Source: CAYFVU01 sp964346645 (lineage in GTDB: Bacteria; Spirochaetota; Spirochaetia; DSM-16054; Sediminispirochaetaceae). Taken from it: a DNA stretch of 64,000 nucleotides. The notes beneath the pieces were generated by a model. That model saw nothing but the letters and a program-made list of their open reading frames with translations, searched no databases and was not told the origin of the DNA. Positions 23,445 through 31,869 of the stretch are shown here, piece by piece. How positions within the stretch are numbered: position 1 is the first letter of the stretch; every line of letters starts with the position of its first letter. The translations under genes and the position numbers were made by a program. The stretch spans positions 1 to 64,000 of the forward strand of contig CAYFVU010000002.1 in NCBI GenBank assembly GCA_964346645.1. The letters are read 5' to 3'.

Positions 23445-24833
23445 TCAGAATGGACCCACCATCGAGTTCGGGTCGAGCACCCGCCGTAGCTCCTCTTCCG
23501 GCATGAGCTCCTCCTCCGCTACCACCTCGTAAAGCGGTCTGCCCTGCGCATAGGCGCGGTGCGCCAGCTCCGCGGCCCTGTCGTAGCCTATCTTTTCTAC
23601 GAGCGGGGTAACCAAAGCGAGGCTCTCCTCGACCCAGTGCCGGCAGCGCCCCTCGTCGGCGGCCATCCCCTCAATCGCCTTTAGGCGCAGCCTCCTACTC
23701 ACCCTGCAGAGCAAGTCTATCGAGACGAGCAGCTCATGCGCGATCAGCGGCTGCATGATGTTCAACTGCAGCGGCGAGTTCTGCGCAGCCACGGTGACCG
23801 AGCCGTGCTTGCCCATGACGAAGGCGCAGGCCTGGATCACCATCTCCGGAATCACCGGATTCACCTTTCCCGGCATGATCGAGCTACCGGGCTGGAGGGC
23901 CGGCAGGCGTATCTCCGCGAGTCCCCCCTTCGGGCCGCCGGAGAGGATCCGCAGATCCTGTGCGATCTTCATGTAGACGACGGCGAGCTCATTCAAGCTC
24001 CCCATGAGGGCGAGACTCTCGTCACGGGCGGCGATGCCGGCAAAGCGGTGCCGCCCGCCGCCGAAGGAGATGCCCGTCTCTGAGGAGATCGACCACAGCA
24101 CCCTCCGTGCAAACGAGCCGCTCGAGTTGAGTCCGGTGCCGACAGCCGTGCCGCCTATCGGGAGATATCGGCACTCTTCGAGGGAATGCCGCAGCCTTTC
24201 GCTGCTCCGCCTCAGCTGCTCGCGCCAGGCGGAGAGCTCCTGCCCGAGGCTCATGGGAACGGCATCCTGCAGGTGGGTACGCCCGAGTTTGACGACCCCT
24301 TCGAACTCCCGTTCTTTCTCGCGGAGGGCATCTGCGAGCTCCTCCACCTCCCCGATCAGCACAAGGCCTTCTATCCGGCCGGCGATGTTGACGGCGCTCG
24401 GTATGACGTCGTTCGAGGACTGTCCTCGATTAACCGTGTCGTTCGGGTGTATCCGCCGCCCGCCGGAAGAGTCTGCCTCGAGCAGCTCCCCGGCTCTTCG
24501 GGCGAGTACCTCGTTGACGTTCATGTTCCAGCTGGTCCCCGATCCGGTCTGGAAGACATCGACGGGAAACTGATCGTCGAAGCGTCCGCAGGACATCTCT
24601 TCGGAGGCCTCCACAATCGCCTCGGCGGCATCCGGATCGATCAGTCCGAGATCGCGGTTCGCGCAGGCTGCGGCCCGTTTTATGAGGGCCAGAGAGCGAA
24701 TAAGGGGTGTGGGAATACGGTACGGCGACACATCGAAATTCTCCGCAGCCCGCTGGGTGTGGGCTCCCCAGTAGGCCTCCTCCGGTACGTCTACAGACCC
24801 GAGGGAATCCTTCTCAGCTCTCTTCCTCTCCAT
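23445..24833 (-). CDS. fumC: fumarate hydratase class II
   Basis: A 462-residue member of the fumarase/aspartase superfamily. Signature motifs are present: Q-T-G-S-G-T-S-W-N-M-N-V-N-E-V, H-P-N-D-T-V-N-R-G-Q-S-S-N-D, G-R-T-H-L-Q-D-A, and the loop G-S-S-I-M-P-G-K-V-N-P. Histidine in G-R-T-H-L-Q favours fumarase, since aspartases usually have Gln there. It catalyses reversible hydration of fumarate to malate. A GAGGAG ribosome-binding site precedes the ATG. It is divergent from aroK. Confidence 0.88.
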   Translation of the reverse strand: MERKRAEKDSLGSVDVPEEAYWGAHTQRAAENFDVSPYRIPTPLIRSLALIKRAAACANRDLGLIDPDAAEAIVEASEEMSCGRFDDQFPVDVFQTGSGTSWNMNVNEVLARRAGELLEADSSGGRRIHPNDTVNRGQSSNDVIPSAVNIAGRIEGLVLIGEVEELADALREKEREFEGVVKLGRTHLQDAVPMSLGQELSAWREQLRRSSERLRHSLEECRYLPIGGTAVGTGLNSSGSFARRVLWSISSETGISFGGGRHRFAGIAARDESLALMGSLNELAVVYMKIAQDLRILSGGPKGGLAEIRLPALQPGSSIMPGKVNPVIPEMVIQACAFVMGKHGSVTVAAQNSPLQLNIMQPLIAHELLVSIDLLCRVSRRLRLKAIEGMAADEGRCRHWVEESLALVTPLVEKIGYDRAAELAHRAYAQGRPLYEVVAEEELMPEEELRRVLDPNSMVGPF

Positions 24834-24865
24834 CGCTCTGCTCCTCCTCTTTTCTTCTCCCGTTG

Positions 24866-24894
24866 TTGACAGACTCTGCCGAACTCTCTACTGT
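24866..24894 (+). promoter_or_regulatory. promoter of the aroK-aroC operon
   Basis: Consensus TTGACA (24866-24871), 17-nt spacer, TACTGT (24889-24894), then 11 nt to the aroK ATG without a Shine-Dalgarno. Confidence 0.6.
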
Positions 24895-24905
24895 CGAAGA
24901 ACGGT

Positions 24906-25490
24906 ATGAGTGACGCGGCGGCACCTACATCGAGTCTGATCCTCATCGGGATGAAACACTGCGGGAAGAGTTCCCTCGGTGCGATGATTGCCGATGCATA
25001 CGCGCTTCCCTTCTACGATCTCGACGACTTCGTGCTCCGTCATGCACGGGCGGCCGGTTATCCTTCGGTACGCGAGTTGTATCGTAGCGCGGGGCGCGAA
25101 AAATTCCAAGAGTACGAACGTGCGGCGGCAGAAGAGCTCGCCATGTTTCTCGACCGTTTTTCGCTCGTTGCCGCCCTCGGTGGGGGCACGGTGGAGAACG
25201 AGGAGGCGATGAATCTCCTACACGAGAGAGCCATCCTCCTCTACCTCGAGGTCGAGGAGGGGGAGCTCTTCCGGCGCATACGCAGATCCGGTATTCCCCC
25301 CTTTTTGCTGGGAAACAGGCCGCCGCGGGAGCTCTTTACAGAGCTCTATGAGCGCAGGACTCGTCTCTTCACGCACTGGGCGGATGAAGTGCTCGATCTT
25401 CCGGTGCAGAGTATAGAGAAGAACTTCACACGTCTCCTCTCGTTCATCTCCGAGCACACGGATTTCAGGGAGGCGCCCCATGTCGGGTAA
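24906..25490 (+). CDS. aroK: shikimate kinase
   Basis: A 194-residue P-loop kinase that phosphorylates shikimate at the 3-hydroxyl. Walker A is G-M-K-H-C-G-K-S-S (about 15-23), the shikimate-binding D-L-D-D is near 39, and the G-G-G-T loop is near 92-95. The LID region holds R-P-P-R-E-L-F and E-L-Y-E-R-R. It is about 20 residues longer than E. coli AroK, mainly at the C-terminus, and overlaps aroC by 11 nt, which fits coupled translation of two shikimate enzymes. Confidence 0.9.
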   Translation: MSDAAAPTSSLILIGMKHCGKSSLGAMIADAYALPFYDLDDFVLRHARAAGYPSVRELYRSAGREKFQEYERAAAEELAMFLDRFSLVAALGGGTVENEEAMNLLHERAILLYLEVEEGELFRRIRRSGIPPFLLGNRPPRELFTELYERRTRLFTHWADEVLDLPVQSIEKNFTRLLSFISEHTDFREAPHVG

Positions 25491-26571
25491 CAGTTTCGGC
25501 TCGCTCTTTCGCATTACCACCTTCGGAGAATCCCACGGCCCCGGTCTCGGCGTGGTTATAGACGGAATACCCTCAGGGCTCCCCCTTTCCGAGGCGGAGG
25601 TACAGCGGGAGCTCGACAGGAGGAAGCCCGGCCAGTCATCGGTGACTACAGCGCGAAAGGAGAGCGACGAAGTACACTTCCTCTCCGGCACCTTCGAGGG
25701 GAAGACGACGGGCACCCCGCTCGCCATGGTCCTCTACAACGCAGACCAGAGAAGCGAGGCATATGAGCCGATAAAGTCCCTCTACCGTCCGGGCCACGCC
25801 GACTACACCTACCACGAGAAGTACGGCATTCGTGACTGGCGCGGCAGTGGCCGGGCTTCGGGAAGGGAGACCGCCTCCCGGGTGGCCGCCGGTGCGGTGG
25901 CGAAGAAACTGCTGGGCATGCGAAACATCGAGATCACCGCCTACACGCTGAGGGCCGCAGGCGTCTCCTGCGAGCGGCGGGATCTCTCGGTCATCGAGGA
26001 GAATCCCATGCGCGCCTGCGATGCCGAGGCGGCGGAGAAAATGGCGACTCGGATCGAAGAGTCGAAGGAGATCGGCGACAGCTTCGGCGGGGTGGTCGAG
26101 TGCCGCGTGACCGGCGTTCCGGCGGGTATCGGCGAGCCGGTCTTCGCAAAACTCGATGCCGAGCTCGCACGGGCGGTGGTCTCTCTCGGCGCGGTCAAGG
26201 GCATCGAGTTCGGCGCCGGCTTCGCCGCTGCAGACATGCGGGGCAGCGAACATAACGACTCTCTCGGCAAAAGAGGACACCTGAGCAACCACAGCGGCGG
26301 TATCGTCGGCGGCATCAGCAACGGAGAGGAGCTCATCTTCCGCGCGGCGATAAAGCCGACCTCCTCCATATCTCTCCCGCAAGAGACCATCGACACCGAC
26401 GGTGCGGAGCGCACGATCGTCACAGAGGGACGTCACGACCCGTGCATCTGTCCCCGGATAGTCCCGGTGGTAGAGGCGATGACCGCCCTCGTTTTGACGG
26501 ATCTGATAATGCAAGATCTCGCATTTTCCTCTATAATGGGTACCGAAGAGGGGAGGTGGAAGGAAAAGTGA
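25480..26571 (+). CDS. aroC: chorismate synthase
   Basis: 363 residues, the usual length. It converts EPSP to chorismate using reduced FMN. Family signatures include G-E-S-H-G-P-G-L-G near the N-terminus, D-R-R-K-P-G-Q-S, R-A-S-G-R-E-T, and R-G-S-E-H-N-D. The R-H-D-P motif near the C-terminus is also present. It is the second gene of the aroK operon; its stop codon overlaps the start of the nitrilase-family gene. Confidence 0.95.
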   Translation: MSGNSFGSLFRITTFGESHGPGLGVVIDGIPSGLPLSEAEVQRELDRRKPGQSSVTTARKESDEVHFLSGTFEGKTTGTPLAMVLYNADQRSEAYEPIKSLYRPGHADYTYHEKYGIRDWRGSGRASGRETASRVAAGAVAKKLLGMRNIEITAYTLRAAGVSCERRDLSVIEENPMRACDAEAAEKMATRIEESKEIGDSFGGVVECRVTGVPAGIGEPVFAKLDAELARAVVSLGAVKGIEFGAGFAAADMRGSEHNDSLGKRGHLSNHSGGIVGGISNGEELIFRAAIKPTSSISLPQETIDTDGAERTIVTEGRHDPCICPRIVPVVEAMTALVLTDLIMQDLAFSSIMGTEEGRWKEK

Positions 26572-27359
26572 AAATAGGCTTTTATCAGTTTGCACCCGAA
26601 TTCGGAAACATAGAGGAGAACAGACGGCGGATACGCGAGGCGGTGCTGCAGAGCGATGCGGACCTCCTCGTGCTGCCCGAGCTCGCCACCAGCGGCTACT
26701 ACTACCCCGACACCGAAACGGCCGTCTCTCTCTCGGAGCCGGTCCCCGGTCCGACCACCGAGTCGATCGCCGAGGCGGCCTCCGAGAGCGGAATTACCGT
26801 GATCGTAGGCATTCCCGAGCGCGTAGAGTCCACACTCTACAACAGTGCGGTCATGGTCGGCGCCGAGGGGGTACTGGGCGTCTACCGAAAGGTTCACCTC
26901 TTCAACGAGGAGAAGCTCCACTTTAGCCCCGGAGAGGAGGGTTTTCCCCTATTCGAACTGAACGGGGTAAAGATCGGGATGCTCGTATGCTTCGACCACA
27001 TGTACCCCGAGGCGGCAAGGAGCCTCGCCCTCGCGGGAGCGCAGATAATCTGCCATCCCTCCAACCTGGTGCTCCCCGAGTACGGACAGCTGACCACCAG
27101 GGTGAGGGCCCTCGAGAACCGAGTCTACTGGGTACTGTCGAACCGTTGGGGAAGCGAGAGTGTCGAATCCAATACCCTCACCTTCACCGGGGTCAGTCAG
27201 GTGGTGGATCCTACCGGCAAGATCCTCATCCGCGCGGAGGCGGAGTCCGACGAGATGTCGGCGGTGGATGTAGACCCGAAGAAGGCGGATACTAAGGAGC
27301 TGAACCCGTACAACAGCCTCCTGCGCGACCGCCGTCCCGAACTCTACGAGCTGGAATAG
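26568..27359 (+). CDS. carbon-nitrogen hydrolase (nitrilase superfamily)
   Basis: 263 residues. The Glu-Lys-Cys triad is visible: E in L-P-E-L-A-T-S-G (about 38), K in Y-R-K-V-H-L (about 107) and C in L-V-C-F-D-H-M-Y (about 141). The start is GTG 26568, inside the aroC stop (GTGA overlap) with a GGAAGGA ribosome-binding site; a longer frame would run back through aroC. Relatives are amidases, N-carbamoyl amidohydrolases or omega-amidases. Its place behind aroC does not define the substrate. Confidence 0.87.
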   Translation: MKIGFYQFAPEFGNIEENRRRIREAVLQSDADLLVLPELATSGYYYPDTETAVSLSEPVPGPTTESIAEAASESGITVIVGIPERVESTLYNSAVMVGAEGVLGVYRKVHLFNEEKLHFSPGEEGFPLFELNGVKIGMLVCFDHMYPEAARSLALAGAQIICHPSNLVLPEYGQLTTRVRALENRVYWVLSNRWGSESVESNTLTFTGVSQVVDPTGKILIRAEAESDEMSAVDVDPKKADTKELNPYNSLLRDRRPELYELE

Positions 27360-27368
27360 GCACAGATT

Positions 27369-28778
27369 TCAGACCGGATACTGCCAAGTGCTGCGCTCTA
27401 TCCTCTTGCGGGAGGCGCGGATCTCGTCTCCGTACTCGTCGAAGACGTAGCGGATCCTCTCCTTCAGCACCTCGAGGCCGAACTCCTTTTTGCCGAGCTG
27501 GAAGTTGTGCTCGACCCGCGCGGCGTACTCATCGGGATCGGTCAATAGGCGGTGCATCTCCTCGGCCGCCCTGTCGGGGATGACCAGCCTTCCGTGCCGG
27601 TCGTAGATGTCCCGAATTTCCACGTTCTTGAAACCCACCACCTTTATGTCGGTCTTGTAAACGAGGTACTCCGTCGTGACCACCGGTACCCGCGCGGCGA
27701 TCGCCTCCAGCAGGGCGTTGCCGAAGCCCTCCCAAATGGGGAGGTAGGTTACGATGTCGGCATTCACCAGCACGTCGCGGTTGGTAAAGAAGATCTCTCC
27801 GGACTCCCCGGTCCTCCGCTCCGCCGCCACCCGGTCCGAAATGAGATGGAGGGAGATCCGGTACTTCTCGGCGGTTGCACGTATCTCGTCTATGTAGTGC
27901 ACGTCGGGCTCGTCGCCCTGGTAGAGGCTGATGATGAACTTGACTCGGCTGTGGAACTCAGGATACTTCTGCAGAAATCTGCCGACCAGCTCGAGGGAAT
28001 CCTCTATCCGCTTGCGCCGCACGATGCGGGTCGGCTGGACGATGAGCACGTCGCTCTCCGAGAAGCCGAGCTCCTCTCTGAACCGTGAATTGTACTCGTC
28101 CTTTACCACGGGATTCTCGAAGTCCTCGCAGTTCGGAATGACCCTCGGATGGACCCGCTTTATCGAACGGAGTATGTGCTCGGCATAGCTCGAGAGGACC
28201 ACGTGCTCGAGCCCGGGATCCACTGGAGGCATGATGCGGCCGAGGAGCTGCTCGATGTAGTTCTGGCTGAATCTGCTCCGTTCCCACCAGAAGTCGTGGT
28301 GGTGAAAGATCGTTGCCACCCTCCGCCACGTGGCGAGTTTGTAGACCGCCATGCCGCCTATGAGGGTCATGGGCATGGCGTTGGTATTCTGTGCGATGAT
28401 CACGTCTATCGAAAACTTCTGTATGTAACTGAAGATCTCGTTCGCCGCGACGGTTCCATCCTGCTCGAGCTCCTCGATGAGCTGCCGCTTTCTCTCCGGA
28501 CTCAGTCGAGGCGGATTGTTCTGAAGGTATGGGAAGACCTGCCGCTCGTACTCGAGCTGCTTCTCGCTGCCGAAACGGATCTCGTCTATCCTGATCTGAT
28601 GCCCCTCGGGAATGTCGGGAAGCAGGGCGGTGTAGTGGCCGGCGAAGGTGAAGATCTCGTGTCCGAGACCGAGGAGGATCCTCACCCACTTCTCCACCTC
28701 GAGGGAGACTCCGTCTACATCTCCCAGTTTCCCGCAGACGATTCCTATGTTGAACGTATCCGGTACCTGCTTTGACAC
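27369..28778 (-). CDS. glycosyltransferase, GT-B fold (GT4-like)
   Basis: 469 residues, no membrane helix. The N-terminal half has G-K-L-G-D-V-D-G-V-S-L, a typical acceptor-domain glycine loop. The C-terminal half has a P-T-R-I-V-R-R-K-R motif and the donor-site E-G-F-G-N-A-L-L-E-A-I-A. The start is GTG 28778 behind a GGAG site (7-nt spacing). It probably transfers a sugar from a nucleotide donor during envelope glycolipid or compatible-solute synthesis; donor and acceptor are not known. It is downstream of prs on the same strand. Confidence 0.82.
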   Translation of the reverse strand: MSKQVPDTFNIGIVCGKLGDVDGVSLEVEKWVRILLGLGHEIFTFAGHYTALLPDIPEGHQIRIDEIRFGSEKQLEYERQVFPYLQNNPPRLSPERKRQLIEELEQDGTVAANEIFSYIQKFSIDVIIAQNTNAMPMTLIGGMAVYKLATWRRVATIFHHHDFWWERSRFSQNYIEQLLGRIMPPVDPGLEHVVLSSYAEHILRSIKRVHPRVIPNCEDFENPVVKDEYNSRFREELGFSESDVLIVQPTRIVRRKRIEDSLELVGRFLQKYPEFHSRVKFIISLYQGDEPDVHYIDEIRATAEKYRISLHLISDRVAAERRTGESGEIFFTNRDVLVNADIVTYLPIWEGFGNALLEAIAARVPVVTTEYLVYKTDIKVVGFKNVEIRDIYDRHGRLVIPDRAAEEMHRLLTDPDEYAARVEHNFQLGKKEFGLEVLKERIRYVFDEYGDEIRASRKRIERSTWQYPV

Positions 28779-28838
28779 AGCTCACTCCTCGCGCACCCTT
28801 TTCGGCTTCCACCGTTTCTCGCCGGCTTACTCTCTCTG

Positions 28839-28869
28839 TGTTAAATATCGGGATGTTTCTGTTAAATAT
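28839..28869. repeat. 10-bp direct repeat spaced 21 bp
   Basis: TGTTAAATAT at 28839-28848 and again at 28860-28869. The start-to-start distance of 21 bp is two helical turns, so both copies face the same side of the DNA. They lie 60-90 nt upstream of the glycosyltransferase start and overlap the prs stop codon. Confidence 0.5.
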
Positions 28870-30037
28870 GTACTGAAGAGTAGAGCGGCCCCATGGGTCT
28901 CCTCCAGCGGGGATTCTTCGAGGACATGTCCTCCGCGTAGAGCGGAGGATTGAGCAGCTGATCCTCGTGTCCCATGATCTTCAGCACGTAGTCGCACATC
29001 CACCTCGCGATCTGCAACACCACCATCTTGTGCCGAAGCCTGCCCTGCACATCCCGGTTGAGGATGTCGGGGATGGTGCTCGTCGTCACCACCTCGTCGA
29101 GGACCGGATTGTTCAGGTTGACCCGACACTCCCTGCTCGAGTAGAAGTGCGTGACGAAGAATACGACACGGTTCGCCCCCGCCTTCTTGAGCAGCTTACA
29201 GGCCTCCATGATGGTGTTGCCGGTCCGGACCATGTCGTCTATGACCGCAATGTCCCTGCCGGCGATATCGTCGTAGCCGATCTCGGATTTGTCGGAGATC
29301 TTGATCTCTATCTCCCGCTCACTCGAGCGCTCCTTCTCCATGTAGATCAGAGGCACCTCATCGCGGCCGATCTCCTCCTTTACGTTCTTCACGAATTCGA
29401 GAGCTCCCTTGTCCGGTGCGCAGAGGACGAGCGATTCGACATTCACCACGTCGGAGTCGTGGATGTAGCTGGCGAAGAGATCCGAGGGGAGGAGATTGTG
29501 GAACTGCCCTTCGAAGCGGTCTTGAAAGATCTTTTCTACGGAAACGGAGTGGTTGTGAACCGTGATGACCTCGTCTACCCCCGAGGTCTTCAGGAGATCG
29601 GCATAGAGACGTGCAGAGAACGGCTGCCCGTCGAACTTCTTCTGATCCTTCAGATTGCGCTCTTTGGCCGTACGCCCCTGCTCCAACCGCGGCCCCCTGT
29701 CCTGGGCGCTGTAGAAGAGGTTCGGCTCGAGGAGCATTACCTTCTCCGCCCCGTTGTCCTTCGCCGCACGGGCGATGAGGTAGTTCCTCATGGCGAGCTC
29801 GTCGCGGGTGTTCCATCCCTGATTGGTGCTTACCAGCAGCACCGTCTTCCCCTTGAGTTTATACCCTATGTTGTCCCAATTCTCCTCGTCGATTATGAAG
29901 CGGGGACAAAACTCGGTGTTGAGAAAACTCTTCAGAGAGATAAGGTCGGAGTAATCTTCCTGTTGCCGCAGATGGTGGCCCACATCCTCGACGACGGGGT
30001 TATCGGCTACCGAGCCGATTATTATCACATTCTCCAT
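28862..30037 (-). CDS. prs: ribose-phosphate pyrophosphokinase (long form)
   Basis: 391 residues, about 75 longer than the classical enzyme. It makes PRPP from ribose-5-phosphate and ATP. The PRPP-binding loop V-I-D-D-M-V-R-T-G-N-T near residues 265-275 is clear, and the class I phosphoribosyltransferase fold is repeated as expected. The extra length is spread over the N-terminal half and a C-terminal tail. ATG 30037 is chosen because GGAGAGG lies upstream; the longer frame from 30061 has none. Its product feeds histidine, purine and pyrimidine synthesis, and hisI is in the window. Confidence 0.85.
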   Translation of the reverse strand: MENVIIIGSVADNPVVEDVGHHLRQQEDYSDLISLKSFLNTEFCPRFIIDEENWDNIGYKLKGKTVLLVSTNQGWNTRDELAMRNYLIARAAKDNGAEKVMLLEPNLFYSAQDRGPRLEQGRTAKERNLKDQKKFDGQPFSARLYADLLKTSGVDEVITVHNHSVSVEKIFQDRFEGQFHNLLPSDLFASYIHDSDVVNVESLVLCAPDKGALEFVKNVKEEIGRDEVPLIYMEKERSSEREIEIKISDKSEIGYDDIAGRDIAVIDDMVRTGNTIMEACKLLKKAGANRVVFFVTHFYSSRECRVNLNNPVLDEVVTTSTIPDILNRDVQGRLRHKMVVLQIARWMCDYVLKIMGHEDQLLNPPLYAEDMSSKNPRWRRPMGPLYSSVHI

Positions 30038-30134
30038 AACGATCCTCTCCGTTTCACGCATAATGATAAAGCTAGAGCTATTGTATCGATTTTCTTTTAA
30101 GTTGGAAAGACACCATTCACTTTTCCTGCCCGTC

Positions 30135-30163
30135 TTGAAAGAAGATTTACTATTCTCTACTCT
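30135..30163 (+). promoter_or_regulatory. putative XPB operon promoter
   Basis: TTGAAA (30135-30140), 17-nt spacer, TACTCT (30158-30163), then 8 nt to the ATG at 30172. This is another very short leader. Confidence 0.45.
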
Positions 30164-30171
30164 ATTAGGAT

Positions 30172-31845
30172 ATGGTCTCGCAAAACGAATCAGGCCCCCT
30201 CATTGTGCAGGGCGACAGCTCAATTCTTCTCGATGTCCACCACCCCTCCGCCGAGGAGGCGAGATCGGAGATCGGACCCTTCTCCGAGCTTGAGAAGTCT
30301 CCCGAACACATGCACACCTACCGCATAACTCCACTCTCGGTTTGGAACGCCGCCTCTGCCGGCTATGGCGCGGAGGAGGTGGTCGAAAAGCTCTCTGCAT
30401 GGTCGAAATTCGCCGTACCGGAGAACGTAAACTACTTCATTTACGACACGATGGAGCGCTATGGAAAGCTGACCCTCGAGCAGATAGACGGCGAGGAGAG
30501 GCGGCTCTTTCTGAGGGTCGACGACAACGCGGTCCGTACCGAAATAGAGTACAACAGACGTGCAATGAAGTATCTCTCGCCCGCCGAAGGCGGTTTCTTC
30601 GTCGATCTCCTCGACCGCGGCACGATAAAACAGGTGCTGATCAAGGTGGGCTACCCGGTCCAGGACAAGGCGCCGCTCAAGGAGGGCGCGGCCCTCGAGC
30701 TTCAGCTGCGCGAGAAGACCGGCGACGGCTACCCCTTCCACGTCCGCGACTATCAGATAGAGGCCGCGGAGGTCTTCTACGGAGGAGGCAAACCGGGAAA
30801 CGGCTTCGGCACGGTGGTGCTTCCCTGCGGCTCGGGAAAGACCATCATCGGAATGAAGGTGATGGAGCTCGCTCAGACCTACACCCTCATACTCGCGCCG
30901 AATACCGCGGCGGTGCATCAGTGGATCGACGAGATAGCCGACAAGACCTCTATAGACCGGGAACAGATAGGGGAGTACACCGGCGAAAAGAAGCAGGTGC
31001 GGCCGATTACGGTGGGCACCTACCAGATCCTCACCTGGCGGCCCGACAAGGAGGGGGACTTTCCCCACTTCGGCCTCTTCCGCTCGCACCCCTGGGGACT
31101 GATCATCTACGACGAGGTCCACCTCCTGCCCGCACCGGTCTTCCGCGTGACGGCGGAGATCCAGGCACTGCGGCGCCTCGGCCTCACCGCCACACTGGTG
31201 AGAGAGGACGGACGGGAGGAGGACGTCTTCTCCCTCGTCGGACCGAAACGCTACGACGTGCCATGGAAGGAGCTCGAGCAGAAGGGCTGGATCGCCGAGG
31301 CGGTGTGCAACGAGATCCGCCTCTCACTCCCTGATGAGGACAAGATCCCCTACGCCACCAGCGACAAACGGGCGAAGTACAGGATAGCCGCCGAGAACTC
31401 CCGAAAGCTCGACATCGCCCGTCAGCTGATCGCCAACCACCGCGAAGACCAGATTTTAGTCATAGGGCAGTACATCAATCAGCTGAAGCACATCGCGAAG
31501 AGCCTCGACGTGCCGCTTATCACCGGCAAGACCCCGAACGCCGAGAGGGAACGAATCTACAACCAGTTCAGAAAGGGGGAGCTACAGGTCATCGTGGTCT
31601 CGAAGGTGGCGAACTTCGCCATCGATCTGCCCGATGCCTCGGTGGCGATACAGGTCTCCGGCACCTTCGGGAGCCGACAGGAGGAGGCCCAGCGCCTCGG
31701 CAGAATACTCAGACCGAAGAAGAAGAACTCCTACTTCTACACCCTCGTGACGCAGCACACGGTGGAGGAGGAGTACGCCCTCAACAGACAGAAGTTCCTC
31801 ACCGAGCAGGGATACAAGTACCACATCGAAATGTGGGACGGATAG
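30172..31845 (+). CDS. XPB/ERCC3-type superfamily 2 DNA helicase
   Basis: 557 residues. An N-terminal damage-recognition-like region is followed by two RecA domains. Walker A is L-P-C-G-S-G-K-T (about 218-225), the DEAD-box variant D-E-V-H is near 314-317, and the XPB-specific R-E-D motif is at 344-346. Motif VI is Q-R-L-G-R-I-L-R-P near 506. Bacterial XPB unwinds DNA 3' to 5' and is thought to act in repair or transcription-coupled processes; an XPB homologue is known in Treponema. The next gene, 24 nt downstream, encodes a helicase-associated protein, so the two probably form a unit. Confidence 0.93.
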   Translation: MVSQNESGPLIVQGDSSILLDVHHPSAEEARSEIGPFSELEKSPEHMHTYRITPLSVWNAASAGYGAEEVVEKLSAWSKFAVPENVNYFIYDTMERYGKLTLEQIDGEERRLFLRVDDNAVRTEIEYNRRAMKYLSPAEGGFFVDLLDRGTIKQVLIKVGYPVQDKAPLKEGAALELQLREKTGDGYPFHVRDYQIEAAEVFYGGGKPGNGFGTVVLPCGSGKTIIGMKVMELAQTYTLILAPNTAAVHQWIDEIADKTSIDREQIGEYTGEKKQVRPITVGTYQILTWRPDKEGDFPHFGLFRSHPWGLIIYDEVHLLPAPVFRVTAEIQALRRLGLTATLVREDGREEDVFSLVGPKRYDVPWKELEQKGWIAEAVCNEIRLSLPDEDKIPYATSDKRAKYRIAAENSRKLDIARQLIANHREDQILVIGQYINQLKHIAKSLDVPLITGKTPNAERERIYNQFRKGELQVIVVSKVANFAIDLPDASVAIQVSGTFGSRQEEAQRLGRILRPKKKNSYFYTLVTQHTVEEEYALNRQKFLTEQGYKYHIEMWDG

Positions 31846-31869
31846 AGAAGGAAGTCAAAAGGAGCCGTG

